The notes under the pieces were generated by a model. That model searched no databases. It had not been told where the DNA came from and worked only from the letters and a program-made list of their open reading frames with translations. From the NCBI RefSeq assembly GCF_002099425.1, contig NW_018343987.1:16555501-16619500 (forward strand): a DNA stretch of 64,000 bases, read 5' to 3'. The stretch is from Phascolarctos cinereus. Taxonomy: Eukaryota > Chordata > Mammalia > Diprotodontia > Phascolarctidae. Every line of letters begins with the position of its first letter. Positions within the stretch are counted from its first letter, which is position 1. Shown one piece after another: positions 32,680 to 44,884 of this stretch. The position numbers and the translations under genes are program-made.

Positions 32680-34935
32680 AAGATCAAATACAAACTTCTT
32701 CAACAAAACTATCACTCTGCAGATAATACGATAGTATACTTCCTTAAAGAACCCTAGAAACTCAATTTAAAAACTACTTGAAACAATTATCAACTTTAGA
32801 AAAGTTGGAGGATATAAAACAAACCCATATAAATCCCTAGGTATTTATATATAGTTCCAACAAACCCCATCAGGAAGAGATAGAAAGAGAAATTCCATTT
32901 AAAATAACTGTAGACAATATAAAAAACTTGGAAGTCTACCTGCCAAGATATATCCAGGAATTCTATGAACACAATTACAAAAGACTTTTCACATGAAATA
33001 GATTTAACCAATTGCAGAACTATTCATTGTTTACAGTTAGGCTGAGCCAATATAACAAAAATTATAATTCTATCTTCATTAATTTACTTATTCAATGCCA
33101 TGCTAAAGTACCAGAGAATTAATCTCTAGAGCTAAAAAAAAATCATCTGAAAGAACAAAAGGTCAAAAATATAAAGGGAAATCAATGAAAAAAAAACATG
33201 GAGGAAGGCAGCCTAGCAGTACTAGATTTCAAACTATATTACAAAGTAGTAATCATCAAAACAATCTGATCCTGACTAAGAAACAGAATGGTGGATTAGT
33301 GGAATAGATTAAGTACACAATATACTGAAGTAAATGACCATAGTAATATAGTATTTAATAAACCCAAAGATATGAGCTTTTGGGGCAAGCAAGAACTCAT
33401 TATTCAACAAAAACTGCTGGGAAAACTGGAAAGCAATCTGGCAGAAACTAGGCATAGCCCATCTCACATCTACACCAAGATAAGATCAAAATCATACAAG
33501 AGTTAGATAAAGGGTGATATCATAAGTAAAGTAGGGGAGCATGGAGAAAATTATCTGTCTGACCTCCATAAGGAAAGATTTTATGACCAAACAAGAGAGA
33601 GAATCACAGGAGATAAAATGGATAATTTTGATTATATGCAATTAAAACAGTTTTTCACAAACAAACCAATGTAGCCAAAATTAGAAGGAAAGCAGGAAAC
33701 GGTGGGGGGGGAGGATATTTTTACAGCAAGTTTCTCTGATAAAGACTTCATTTTTCAAATGTATAGGAAGCCAACTTTATAAATGAACCAAATTTATAAA
33801 AACAAGAACCATTCACTTATTGATAAGTGGTCAAAGGATGGTGGCACAGTGGATAGAATACCAGGGCTGAGTCAGGAAGACTTATCTCCATGAGTTCAAA
33901 ACTCACCTCAGACACTGGCTGTGTGACCTCGGCCTCAGTTTCTTAATCTGTAAAATGAGGTGGAGAAGGAAATGGCAAACCACTATACTATCTATGCCAT
34001 GAGAACCTCAAATGAAGAGTAGGGCACAACTGAAAAATAACTCAAAACCAACAATAACAAAGGATATGAACAGGCAGTTTTCAGAAGAAAACTATCAACA
34101 GTCATATAAAAGTGCTCTAAATCACTACTAATTAGAGAAATGTAAAATAAAACAACTCTTGTGGTACTATCTCACACCTATCAGATTAGCTAACATGACA
34201 GAAAAAGAAAATGACAAATGCTGTAGGGAATGTGGAAAAATAAGGATATTAATGCACTGTTGGTGGAGTTGTGAACTGGTCCAACCATTCTGTAGAACAA
34301 TTTGGAACTATGGACAAAGGGCTATAAAATTATGTCTACCTTTTGACTCAGCAATACCAATACTAAGTCTGTATACCAAAGCAATAAAAAAAATAGAAAA
34401 GACCTATAGTTAAGAGAGAGAGAGAAAGAGACAGAAAAGTTCTTTTTGTGGTGGCAAAGAACTGGAAGTTGCTGAGTAAGTTGTGGCATATGATTGTGAT
34501 GGAATACTATTGTGATAGTTTCAGAAACACCTGGGAAGATACATAAACTGATGCAGAGTGAAGTGAGCAGAACCAGAACATTGTATACAATATTGTAAAG
34601 ATGATAAACTGCGAAAGACTTAAGCTACTCTGAACAGTACAATGATCCACAACTCCAAAGGATTCATGATGAAAAATGCTATCTATCTCCAGAGAAAAAA
34701 ATGATGAACTCTGAGTGCAGATCAAAAAATATATTTTTTCACTTTACTTTTCTTTCTTTTTTATTTTTTAAAAACATAGCTAATAAGGAAATGTTTGCAT
34801 GACTTCACAAGTATAATGGGTATCGTATTGCTTGCCTTCTCAATGAGTGGAGGAGGGACTGGAGGGAGGGAGAGAATTTAAAACTCAAAATTTTAAAAAG
34901 AACGTTTTTGCAAATGTGAAAAAATAAAAAATATA
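32680..34935 (+). mobile_element. L1 LINE, ORF2 to poly(A), 5' truncated
   Basis: It begins inside ORF2 reverse transcriptase (HSADNTIVY near 32,713; the family has FADD) and runs to the C-terminal block (LTPIRLANMTEKENDK at about 34,171; HCWWSCELVQPF near 34,255). It then covers the 3' UTR with 'attgcttgccttctcaatga' and a purine tract, ending 'gaaaaaataaaaaatatat'. A SINE interrupts it at 33,840-34,057. Stops are frequent in ORF2; the longest open piece is 84 codons. Confidence 0.87.
33840..34057 (+). mobile_element. SINE in L1, with TSD
   Basis: 'ggtggcacagtggatagaat', 'ggctgtgtgacctcggcctc', then the 'gaaggaaatggcaaaccac' tail module. The TSD is caaaggat (33,832-33,839; 34,058-34,065). 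Removing it restores L1 'aaaggatatgaacaggcag'. Confidence 0.87.
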
Positions 34936-34949
34936 TAAACTCCTTCATT

Positions 34950-35650
34950 TGTCATTTAAAGCTTTTCATAGCTAGGAGCCTTCCTACATTTCTGGTATGC
35001 TTACATGTTACTCCTCTCCATGAAATGTTATGAACCAGTCATACCTGCTATGCCTCATGTGCCACATCCCATTCTCTATCGCTATGCCTTTTCACTAGCT
35101 GCCTGCAATGCTCTGCTCCCTCAATTATTCCTGTTCAGTCATTTTTCAGTCATGTCTGTTTCTTTATGACCCCGTTTGGGGATTTCTTGGCAAACATACT
35201 GGAATGGTCTGCTATTTTCTTCTTCAGCTCATTTTACAGATGAGGAAACTGAAACAAACTGGGTTAAGTGACTTCTCCAGAGTCACACAGCTAGTAAGAG
35301 TCAGAGACCAGATTTGAACTCAGGAAGACTCATCTTCTTGACTTCAGGACCAGCCCTCTACCCACTGTGCCACCTACCTGCCCTGCTCCCTCACCTCTCC
35401 CCATTATTTTCCTTGGCTTCCTTCAAGACACAGTTCAAATTTAACTTTCTACTGGAAGCCAATGCTTTCCTTTCTCAAATCTTTTTCCCTTTGTTCTGTT
35501 GATACTTTATATGTAGCTAATTATTTATCAATGTCTATTCCATTAGAATGCAAGTTCCTTAAGGGAAGGGCATTTTTTTAAACTTATCTTTGTAAATCTA
35601 GGACTCATCTCAGTGCCTGGCACATAGTAAGTGTTTAATAAAGGTATAAG
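34950..35650 (+). mobile_element. L2 LINE 3' end split by a SINE
   Basis: 'cttttcactagctgcctgca' (about 35,088) resumes after the SINE as 'ttggcttccttcaagacaca' and ends 'gtgcctggcacatagtaagt'. TSD copies of ctgctccctca flank the SINE. Confidence 0.85.
35124..35382 (-). mobile_element. SINE, antisense, with perfect 11-bp TSD
   Basis: The reverse strand carries the tRNA-like head ('gccacctacctgccc' at the right edge), the CORE and the 'ggaaatggcaaac' tail module. The TSD ctgctccctca is at 35,113-35,123 and 35,383-35,393. Confidence 0.92.
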
Positions 35651-35734
35651 GACTGTCTGACTGAGTCTCATTTCTCCCCAGCCTTCACACTACATCCCAG
35701 AAAGAAAGGTTTCAGGAACAAGGTGATCCCAAAG

Positions 35735-35925
35735 GATTTGTACATAGATACCTTCTATCTATACCCTGTGTGTACTTTGCATATACCTATTTGTATTTAT
35801 TTTGTCTTCACCTTTAGAATGTAAATTCCTTAAGGGCAGGAACTGACTTTGCTTTTTCTTTGTATCTCCAGGGCTTTGTACAGTACCAGACACATACAAA
35901 ATGTTCATTAAGTGATTTTTTTTAA
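35735..35925 (+). mobile_element. L2 LINE 3' terminus
   Basis: 'gaatgtaaattccttaaggg', 'caggaactgactttgctttt', then 'tctttgtatctccagggc'. Confidence 0.83.
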
Positions 35926-36410
35926 GGTATGGGTTGTACTACTTGGTCCCTGAGATCCCTTTCACTGAAAATATTGTATCATCTAAGTGATACCTGTGTG
36001 CTACCAGGCCAAAAGTAAAACAAATTTTAAGAGACAATCTCTGTGTAAATTAATTTTAAAATTACTACCAATACTTAAAAACAAAGCATTTATAAAATTA
36101 TGCTTAGCAACCCAGAACATTTCATTGCTCCTTGCTACAAATCCAATATGATTTGCTTCTAAGAGAAAATGCTACCACTGACAGCAGCCCAGCTTCACTC
36201 TACTAACAGTCTTAAGCAGCTACTTGAAAATGTGTTGAAGTGAAGAATATTTTAAGAACACTACAAACAGACACTGCAACTGGAACCATCATTTTGTGGT
36301 TGCTATGGCATGAAACAATGAGGCAGTAGAGTGGCAATGATGCCATGTACATAGCTGGTTCAAAATTTTCCCTTATTAAAATCCAGCTGGGGACCATATT
36401 GTGAGGGCTT
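35926..36410. other. No gene; unclassified
   Basis: AT-rich with no sure repeat. 'gaagaatattttaagaacac' and 'tcattttgtggttgctatgg' look repeat-like (a DNA transposon possibility), but I cannot place them. Confidence 0.35.
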
Positions 36411-36414
36411 ATGA

Positions 36415-37490
36415 GGACAAGAAAAAATCTGTGCTGACCTCAATTTCATCAAACAGCAGCATGTGCTCCTCTTTAGTTCCATATTTCCATCTGTGTACAG
36501 ACATTTCCACTTGGATAGCCCAGAGTTGCTTCAAACTGTGACTCAACATATCTATAACTGAAATCATGGAAACCACTCTCTCCCATATTCTAGCCTGAAA
36601 TATTTCCCCTTCCTGTTCTACCATTTCTGAAATAATTATTCTTCTTATCACCTTGAATCATCTTTAATGACCATTCTTCTCTACCAACTTATCATGTATG
36701 CATCACACCATATGCCATCTTTTTTAAACTTAAAGGTTGCACAGAGGTTTAGGAGCTAAGGTTCATGAATTAGCCTCCCTCATACTGGTCTATCTCATTT
36801 CACTCTATTCCCTCTCAAATCCCCTCTCCACACAGCGACTTGAGTAATCTTTCTGATTATGCCAGTTCTCTTTTGTATGACTTCCTTCAAGTACTCTCTG
36901 CTCTAGTCAAACTGCTTTCTGTTCCCTGTTCTCATCTTACTCCTGCTGATCTCTGTGCATTTGGTCATAATACCCCCTGGGCCTTGAATAAAAATGCTCC
37001 ATTTCCATCTCACTCCATGTCATCTGCCCCTCTCCCCACTCCACCAATTCACAGCAATTCTTAAGTGATGAATTGTTCCATTCCCTCGTCTTTTCCCTAC
37101 ACAAACCTGCCACAGGTAGATGTGATGGTTCTCTTCTCAGATTTCTTACAGAACTTTGCCTGCACCTCTATTATATCATGGTTTATGTGTGTGTATACAT
37201 GTGTATGCTGCACTACGCATACGTGCCTATGTCCATCCTCACTACCCTCACCAACCATTAGACCAGGGGTGGGGAACCTGTGACCTCAAGGCCACATGTG
37301 GCCCTCTAGGTCCTCAAGTGCGGCCCTTTGACTGAATCCAAACTTCACAGAACAAATCTTTTCAAGGCCTCGAAGCTGCAGGTTTCCCACCCCTGCATTA
37401 GATTGTTAGCTCTTTGACAGGTGGGAGTCTGTCTTTTAGCTATACTGTATCCCCTTAATACTACCTCAGAGGCAATTCAGCATTTACAAG
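36415..37490 (+). mobile_element. L2 LINE ORF2 to 3' end, carrying a hAT element
   Basis: 'gacatttccacttggatagc', then 'ccagagttgcttcaaact' (36,500-36,540), is the L2 segment just after the RT active site. Then comes the finger region and the 3' end 'cattagattgttagctcttt'. The hAT element at 37,264-37,395 interrupts the 3' end. Confidence 0.75.
37264..37395. mobile_element. hAT-type MITE, 132 bp, with TIRs and 8-bp TSD
   Basis: The inverted ends are caggggtggggaacctg and caggtttcccacccctg. The 8-base TSD is cattagac (37,256-37,263) and cattagat (37,396-37,403), one transition apart. The interior 'gccacatgtggccctctagg' is typical of a widespread mammalian hAT MITE. It has no coding capacity. 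Confidence 0.9.
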
Positions 37491-38925
37491 TGCTGAATTT
37501 TATTACAAGTTCAAAATGCAAGAGGCTTTTTTTCTCCCTAGGTATTTCTTCTGAACTTAGGACATACCACTATTACACGGCAATAGGGTCTTCAGTTTAC
37601 ATGATTCAGACTATAAGGCTCACATTCTATCTAACATCTAGACATCCATAGTACAACCACGAATTTTCCACTCAGTATTTAGTCCCACTCCAACGTCTCA
37701 TCATGGTGTAGAGGTAACCCTGAATTATGCGTTATAGAAAGCTATGCCAGGAGACTGCAAGTTCTGGCAGGTCCTAACAAGCCAGAAAGCCTTTAGGTCC
37801 TGTCCCAGAAACAGACTAAGTCTGTTGTCTAAGGACTAGTTTAACTGGCTGGTTTGAAGAGACTCATCATAAGAAGATTGGCCACTAAATGATGAATGTT
37901 TTTGACAACAGCAACTCAACAAAGACTAAGACATGTTGCATTGATACAGTATCCACATGGATGAAATCAGATCCTTAAAACAGCAAATACTTATAAAAAT
38001 AAAACTAGATATTATGAGAGCTTTGCATAAACACAAACCAGAGAGAAAAAAAATTTTTAAAATAAGTACTATTCGGTATTTTCCTCACAAATTCTCTATA
38101 AATCCTATTAATCTAACCTATTCATACCCCTCATTCTCTGGTTAGAATGCTAACTCACGTTGAATCCTTATTCACATATACAATATCCTATGGGAATCAT
38201 CAGAGGAGGGAAAGTTGATAACTAAGGTCAAGAGAAGACAGTGAATAAGGGACATCATCAGGGTCAGAGAGACAATTCTAGGCTTGATCCAAGCAATGAC
38301 TTGAGAGAATAAAACAAGAAAGCCAGACCAGGTGAAACTAAAATGGAAAAAGAACGCATTCTAGGGCCACATCTAAAAGAATACATTAGAAGGAACCCCA
38401 TTATGAGTTACCAAATTATAGTTCTTTGACAACTTACTTGCCTGAGGACGTACTCATCTGTGAGAGTTGGAACCATGCCTCCTGGGATTAATATATAGCT
38501 CATGAATGTCAGTTAGCTTAGCATCAAAAGCTCTTCAAGATTTTCTTAAGAAACAACAACAGAAACTTTACTCTTTCTTGTATCTATACCCTTCCCTCTG
38601 ACTCTCTTTTTCTCTCCTCCGCATGGAACAAGAATGAACATCTCCAAAGTCCCTTCTAACATGGACATTCTATGACTGTAAGTCATGTAACTTTATTTAA
38701 ATCCAGAACAGAAGAAATATATCATAACTATTTTACATACATATTTTACTCATTGGGATCTGAGAGCTAAGTATAACTCAAAATTTACACACAATCAAGC
38801 AATCTCTGATTTTTGCCACAATACAGTTCTGAAAAACATGTCAGGGCAGCAGAAGAATGAAAAATCAGATCTTTTTTCCTACCTACTATACAGCCACTGT
38901 ATAGCCTGTGGTTACCCCACTTTTA
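37491..38925. other. No gene; unassigned repeat-like block
   Basis: 37,680-38,260 looks like an interspersed repeat ('gcaggtcctaacaagccaga', 'gagactcatcataagaagat', then 'tggccactaaatgatgaatg'). The last motif recurs loosely at 61,095-61,150. 38,640-38,680 has a MIR/CR1-like tail. The rest is unique. Confidence 0.4.
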
Positions 38926-38938
38926 CCACTAGATGGCA
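38926..38938 (+). promoter_or_regulatory. CTCF-like core motif
   Basis: CCACTAGATGGCA fits the CTCF core CCASYAGRKGGCR at every position. It lies in unique sequence, not in a SINE. Occupancy is unknown; such motifs also occur by chance. Confidence 0.45.
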
Positions 38939-39289
38939 CCTTGGAATTGGTAAGGCAAATGCAAGGAAAGCAATTCAGGAGATAAAACTAGGAAGAAGAT
39001 GACTGTAAAAATCTATGTGACGGGAAAACTGGAAACTGCCTGAAATTGTTTCCTTCTCCAAAATCTACTTCTGTCTTCTTTTCCAGAGCTTTAAGTTACA
39101 AATCAAAATTTAATTTATAATGTGACTTTATGTAAGTTGTTCGTGTAAAAATGTTTGTTGTAAAGAAATGTAAAGTAGTTTTAATTATGTAACCTGGTTG
39201 GGAAAGCACAGAACTAGAAAATGACTTGGGAAATATCAACAGCAGGCTTTCAAGAGATCTCAGAAGACCCGGATATTAAATATAAGTTA
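38939..39289. other. No gene; unique
   Basis: No repeat or exon recognised. Confidence 0.4.
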
Positions 39290-40780
39290 ATCACAAAAAA
39301 GCATTTATCAGGTATCTACTTAAGAATAGCACACTGTGCCAGATGCTAGAGATACAAAGACAAAAATAACATAGTCTCCACACCCAAGGAGCTAACATTC
39401 TATCAGAAGGGACAACATAGACATATATACACATACGTTCATACACATACATATACGCAGAACATATAAAATATATAAAACATGCACCTGTAAATATAAA
39501 CATAAAAGATAAATATATATAAATATATATGAGTAAACATAAAATAAAAGGTAATTTTTGGGGAGGGTATGGAGGTAGCAGCTAGAGGAATAAGAAAGTG
39601 CCTCCTGTAAGAGTTGCATTTGAGCTGAGCTTTAAAGTAAATTGGGGATTTTAAGAGGAATAGCGAGAAGGGAGTAAATTCTAGGCACAAGGAAAGCCAT
39701 GACAAAGGCAAGAAGATGGGAGATGGACTGTTACGTGTGAAGAATAGTAAGATGGCTTGTTTGTTTCATCATAGAGTGTGTAAAAGGCAATAAAGTACAA
39801 AAAGGCTGGGAAGGTAAGTAAAGTAATGCCATAAAAGGCTTTAAAAGCCAAACAGAGGAGTTATTTAGCGTTTGATCTTAGAGCTAAGAAGCCCCTGAGC
39901 TTTTCATATATGCTTTAGGAATACAGTGGCTGTGTGGACAATGGATTGGATAGAGGGAGACTTGAGACAAAGGGACCAGTTGGGAAATTAATGCAACAGT
40001 CCAAGAAGAGAGGTAATCAGGGTCTGATTTCCTTAGAAGAGGAAAGAAGATAACAGATCAAAAGCTATTGTGGTAATAAAAAATACACAAGACTTGGCAA
40101 CTGAAGGGCTATGTCTCAAAGGCCTAGTGCTTTATCCACTGTGCCAGGAGCGTCTACTGAAGAAATAGGTCCAGAAGGATTAACACTGAGAGATCACTGG
40201 ATTTGGTGATTAAGAGATCACTGATAACTTTGGAGAAAGCAGCTTCAGTTGAGTGAGGATGCTGGAAGCTAGATTACAAGACTTCAAGAAGTAAGTAAAA
40301 GGAGAGAAAGTAGAGGTAACAAGTATACATAGCTTTTTTTAGGAGTCTGACTGTGGAAAGGAGGGACACAGAAGGAAAAGTTGAGGAGATAGTGGGTCTT
40401 GTTAAGGACGGGGGAGCCATGGACATATCTGTAGTCAGCAGGGAAATGAGCCAGACAAAGAGAGACAGAAAGGGTATGATTATGAGGATAATATGTTGGA
40501 GAAGACAGGAAGAAAAAAGTGGGGGATGATATTAAGGGATTCTGAGACACAGAGTAGGAGAAAAAGAGGCAACTCCCTGGAAATAGCCTTCATTTTTTCC
40601 ATAAAGTAGGAAGGAAGGCCCTTTGTGGAGAGATTAAAGATAAGCAGATAGTGTAGAAGGCTTAAGGAAAGAAGAGAAGGTTTAGCACAGATGCTATAGG
40701 AAATGCTATAGAAAATCAATTAGGGAAGAATAACTAGATGCCTTGCTATAGTGAAGGCCAAGCTGAGATTAAATAGCCTA
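39290..40780 (-). mobile_element. L2 LINE, antisense, 1.5 kb reaching the RT domain
   Basis: It starts at the terminus ('gtgccagatgctagagatac'). Further on it has 'agaagatgggagatggactg', 'taaaagccaaacagaggagt', 'cttggcaactgaagggct' and 'aagagatcactgataactt', plus 'ttgaggatgct'-type sequence complementary to the FTAKLLERV region of RT (compare 52,605). An AT-rich run at 39,419-39,550 is internal. All frames are broken. Confidence 0.8.
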
Positions 40781-41292
40781 AGTTTGTGGTGGATCTGAAG
40801 TGCTACCCACACCCCCATGACCACAGAAAATACTACTACCATCTAAAAGACCACCAAATAAAGCTTCACAGCTATCACCCCAACTGGCAATGTCACCTAA
40901 AATGGGAGAAGGAAGGAAAAGGAGACACCAACTTCACAGCTAATTACAAAAAACTTCAAGACATATCAAGCTCTGTATATCGAAATCAATCTTCTGACAA
41001 CTGCTTCTGCCCTGCTGCACTTGGAGCACTCTGAAGCTCAGACCACGTGTTGTGTTGTAGTAACCCTGAACCTTGGCATTCCCGAACCAATCAATGCCTT
41101 TTTTAAAAAAATCAACTTTTAGCTCTAATACCATTCTCTCTTGGCCTCAGCCATACTCCTAGTCACTTCTGCCAATCACCAAAAGAGGTATCTTTTCAAA
41201 GACAATGAATACAACCCTAGCTTCAGCAGCCTCCTCATGATGTCACATCCTTTATATTCAATCACCAGTTAGCTGATTGAATCAGCAATCAG
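40781..41292. other. No gene; unclassified
   Basis: An 82-codon plus-strand frame (40,786-41,034) is histidine/lysine-rich with no recognisable family. Probably chance. Confidence 0.35.
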
Positions 41293-41515
41293 AAGCTAGA
41301 TAATGCACTGGGTATTCAGTTAGAAGGACCTGTGTTCAAATCCAGCCTTAGGGACTTACTAGCTGTGTGACTGTGGGCAAGCCACTTAAACTGTCTGCCT
41401 CAATTTCTTCAAGTGTAAAATAATTCTACCTACCTCCCAGAGGTGTTGTAAGGATTAAATGAGATAACATCTGTAAGATACTAAGCACAGTGCCTGGCAC
41501 TTAATAAATGTTGAT
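41293..41515 (+). mobile_element. SINE with MIR-type tail
   Basis: 'gttcaaatccagccttaggg', 'gtgtgactgtgggcaagcca', 'aaggattaaatgagataaca' and 'cagtgcctggcacttaataa'. Confidence 0.85.
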
Positions 41516-41645
41516 GCTCTTCCCTCCAACCACTACCTGCCTCACCCACTCCTAGTAGCTTTTGGCTTTGTTCCTTCCTTTAAATTTCTACTCACATCTG
41601 AGAACCCTCCTACTATGGGCACTATTCCAAAAACTTCTTGACTCC

Positions 41646-41720
41646 AATGTGGCAGAAAGCGCACTGGAACTAGAATCAGAGGACGTGGGTTGAATCCTGT
41701 ATGTATTTACTACCACGATA
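41646..41720 (+). mobile_element. SINE head fragment
   Basis: 'tgtggcagaaagcgcactgg', 'aatcagaggacgtgggttg' and 'aatcctgtatg'. The intervening 41,516-41,645 is L2-like. Confidence 0.65.
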
Positions 41721-42059
41721 AGTGCCTCATACGCCAACATTTTCTGTCTTTGGGTTTCGTCCTTCCTTCTCCCTTGATAATCTCCCATTCCTTCAATGTG
41801 GCTAATTTTAGTTTTGAGTAAAGCAATCTGACTATTAACACTAAGATGTGAATGACCAATATGCTTAACCATTTCTGGTTTTATTTCCATTAAAAAAAAC
41901 CACCTACATTAATTATCACAAATCAATCTCCATGTGATGGCACATAGAGGCAAGAGATATTTTTAAGCATGGTGCCTTCCCCTTACCTACTCCAGGCTAC
42001 CAATCCCTTTTAATTGAGGAAGAACAAAAGAACAGGTGTCAACAATTCAGCAGTTTCCT

Positions 42060-42260
42060 TCTAAAAGGTTAATGATCTTCATTCTAAAGGATCAAGTCCA
42101 AACCTCTCCTTTTGGCCTTCCACAAACTGGCCCCATGTTATATATCCAATTTCACTTCTCATTATTCCCTATTCCAGCTAGGTTGGGCCCTTCATTTTCT
42201 CTGGAACAAAATCATTCTCACTTATATCTGCATACTTTAAAAATTCTTAGGCTTTCTAAG
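42060..42260 (+). mobile_element. L2 LINE ORF2 C-terminal fragment
   Basis: 'aaaggatcaagtccaaacct' and 'ttggccttccacaaactggc' match the L2 segment preceding the 3' UTR. Confidence 0.72.
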
Positions 42261-43169
42261 TAACTTCTAGCTACACTCCAAATGTGTTACAGTATCAGAT
42301 TTCATATTTGTTACTAACCTCCAAAGTTTGTGTGTCTCTAGTAAGAAAGGGAAAGGCCCCTGTTGGGAAAGAAAAAAATATTTTAACTCATCTAAGAGAC
42401 AAAAATCAACCTCTCAAGTAACTGCAACACATTCCCCAGAAGAAATGAATTGATGACTGTTCAGATTCTGACTGTACAGATTCTTAATCAGATGTAACAG
42501 ATGGACATAGTTTCTAAGACATGGTTAACACCAAGGAGAGGAGGTAGCTGATGACAAGTAAGAAAATGTACAATTCTCACTTGTCTTACTGAGGTGTGGG
42601 GGGACTAATTAAAAAGCTATTCAAATGGTTCTGTCTTAGATGTCTAAAATAACACTTATAAAAAGGTCATTTTACTAATTACACAGAGCACAATACTAAA
42701 GAATTTGCCTTCCATCTGAAATAATCATTAAACATTAGTGTTGATAAAGCTATGATCAGAAAAGTGCTGAGTGACAAAGGCAAATAACATAGGTAAGAAA
42801 GATGTTTTCAAGAAAAGTGGGCATGGGTTAAATGTTATGGTTATTTTGACTGAATTGTGTGACGTGGCCAACCAACAATACTGATAACAACTGATGTCTT
42901 ATAGTATGTTTGCAATAATAAACTTAAGTAATTGATGAAAAAATAGATCATTTCACAAACTATGGGACAGCAAATGGAAAATTCAGTGCAAGTCAATGAA
43001 ATGTTTTAGTAGAAAGAAGGAAATTATAGATATTAAACTTGTTACTGATAACAGCCTCCTGTGTAGATTTTTTTTTCTTTCACAAGAGTTTGCATACTTA
43101 TTTGAGATTCTTCGTATAAATCTAAGAGATAAAGATAATGATTTGGAGGTTAGAAGAATGCTAGATATC
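42261..43169. other. No gene; unique AT-rich block
   Basis: No transposon recognised. It is another candidate for conserved non-coding sequence. Confidence 0.4.
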
Positions 43170-43250
43170 GTTTACTCCTTGGATGTAAATTTGTTAAGGG
43201 CAGAGGTTGTATCTTACATTGCTCAAGATGGTTCTAAGTGCTCAGCATAG
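43170..43250 (+). mobile_element. L2 LINE 3' terminus, diverged
   Basis: 'gatgtaaatttgttaagggc', then 'agaggttgtatctta' and 'gctcagcataggta'. Confidence 0.68.
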
Positions 43251-43282
43251 GTATTATATTCCAGTGCTTTCCAGAAATGAGA

Positions 43283-43392
43283 AGACATTCTCCCAGGGTC
43301 ACACAGCTAGTATCTGAGTCAAGATTTGAATTAAATTAATTTCTTAACTCCAGGTACAGCACTCTCCCCACTGCAACAACTAGGTGTCACAT
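43283..43392 (-). mobile_element. SINE/MIR, antisense
   Basis: 'cccagggtcacacagctagt', 'aagatttgaattaaattaat' and 'caacaactaggtgtcac'. Confidence 0.8.
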
Positions 43393-43516
43393 TCAAGTTG
43401 TGTAAAAACCAGATTTGAGGAGAAAGTCCTGGCATACTTGGACCAATACAGAATATCAAGAAAATGTCCCATGCTTCAAAATTATTAACCTCTCCTCACT
43501 CTCTAATCAAAACTCC

Positions 43517-43637
43517 CAATTCTATTAGACTTTAAGCTCCTTGAGGGTAGGAACTGTCTTTTGCCTCTTTTTGTATCTCCAGTGAGTAGAAAGTGCCTAG
43601 CACATAGTAGGCACTTAATAAGTATTGACTGATTGCC
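43517..43637 (+). mobile_element. L2 LINE 3' terminus, well preserved
   Basis: 'actttaagctccttgagggt', then 'aggaactgtcttttgcctct' and 'gcacatagtaggcacttaat'. A MIR-like tail follows to about 43,745. Confidence 0.88.
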
Positions 43638-43799
43638 CTACATTTTCTTTAGGTATTAGGTAATCAAATCAAATGAGATAATGTAAGCGGTCTTTTTAAT
43701 GAGATAATATAAGTCTTTTCAAGTCTTTAAAACACTATATTATTATTAAAGTGATATATGTGGTGGGGGGGGCAGGGAAGAAAGCGGAGAGGAAGTCTC

Positions 43800-44010
43800 A
43801 ACCTGTGATGTAAATAGCACAGGAAATTCCATCTACTAATGCAGATCATCAATTACTCTGCAACTTACAATGTTAAGAGAATTGCCTGGGGCACTAAGAG
43901 GTTAGGTGACTTTGCCTAGTTTCATAGAGCCTGTGTATGCCAAAGCTTGGATTTGAATCCAAGTCTTCCTGACGCCAGCTCTTTATTCATTATACTGGCT
44001 GCTTTTCATT
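43800..44010 (-). mobile_element. SINE with 'light-tail' module, antisense
   Basis: 'ctactaatgcagatcatcaa', 'gagaattgcctggggcacta' and 'gatttgaatccaagtcttcc' match the reverse of the SINE at 26,363. Confidence 0.78.
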
Positions 44011-44324
44011 ATTGTTATTATTCAATATAACTAAAATAATTCATGGTATACATAAATACTAGGCATACCCTTTTCAGAGGATATCGTAGTTTTAAAAAGA
44101 AGCCTGGTAATCTAGAGTAATTGGTTGACTTGTAGGTGATGAGTCATAGATACAATGGACTTCCCCATCCCAACCTGCCACCATTAGCTCTTTAAGGCAG
44201 AACAATAAGGAATTATTATAGATATAGGAGAAATAAGGGCTTCCCTCCATCTTGGGACCTATCTTCTGAAAGGAGGAGTGAGTGTATTAACTAGACTTGA
44301 GGATAATAACAGTTAAAGCCAGTG

Positions 44325-44445
44325 CTATAACTGTCCTCATTTTACAGATGAAGTAATCAAAGCTGAGAAAGGTTTACTGACTTTTCCAGTCACAACTAGT
44401 AAGTGTCTGAGACAGGGTTCTATCCATGATGCCACCTAGCAACTA
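44325..44445 (-). mobile_element. SINE, antisense, internally deleted
   Basis: 'cctcattttacagatgaagt', 'cacaactagtaagtgtctga' and 'atgatgccacctagcaac'. Confidence 0.78.
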
Positions 44446-44504
44446 CACATACTTCTTAACTCAACAAAGATCCATGGAAGAAGACAAGCAATTATAACAC
44501 ACTT

Positions 44505-44726
44505 TCAAAATTTGTCAGTAATTTCAGGCATGTCCAACTCTTTGTTTTGGGTTTTTTTTGGCAGATACTGGAATGGTTTGCCATCTCCTCCTCCAGCTCA
44601 TTTTACAGATGAGGAAACTGAGGCAAACAGGGCAAAGTGATTTGCCCAGGATCACACAGCTAGTCTGAGGCCAAATTTGAACTCAGGTGCTCCTGATTCC
44701 AGGTCAGGGTGCCACCTACCTGCCCC
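44505..44726 (-). mobile_element. SINE, antisense, 'gaaatggcaaac' tail type
   Basis: 'actggaatggtttgccatct', 'acagatgaggaaactgaggc', 'cacacagctagtctgaggcc' and 'gtgccacctacctgccc'. Confidence 0.87.
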
Positions 44727-44884
44727 TATATAATTCAAGCAACTTTCAAAGTTACTTAAATTATATATAGTTACCTTCTTTGTAAAGGAAATTTAAATAA
44801 AACAGTGAAACAAGTTCTGTGGTAAAATAAGAGTGACAATATACTTTATCAATCAGCAAAAATTCCCCTTATCCCATAGTCCCC

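Noticed and set aside
40786-41034. 82-codon frame with histidine/lysine-rich content as a possible exon
   Set aside because: No splice context, no family resemblance, ordinary length for chance.
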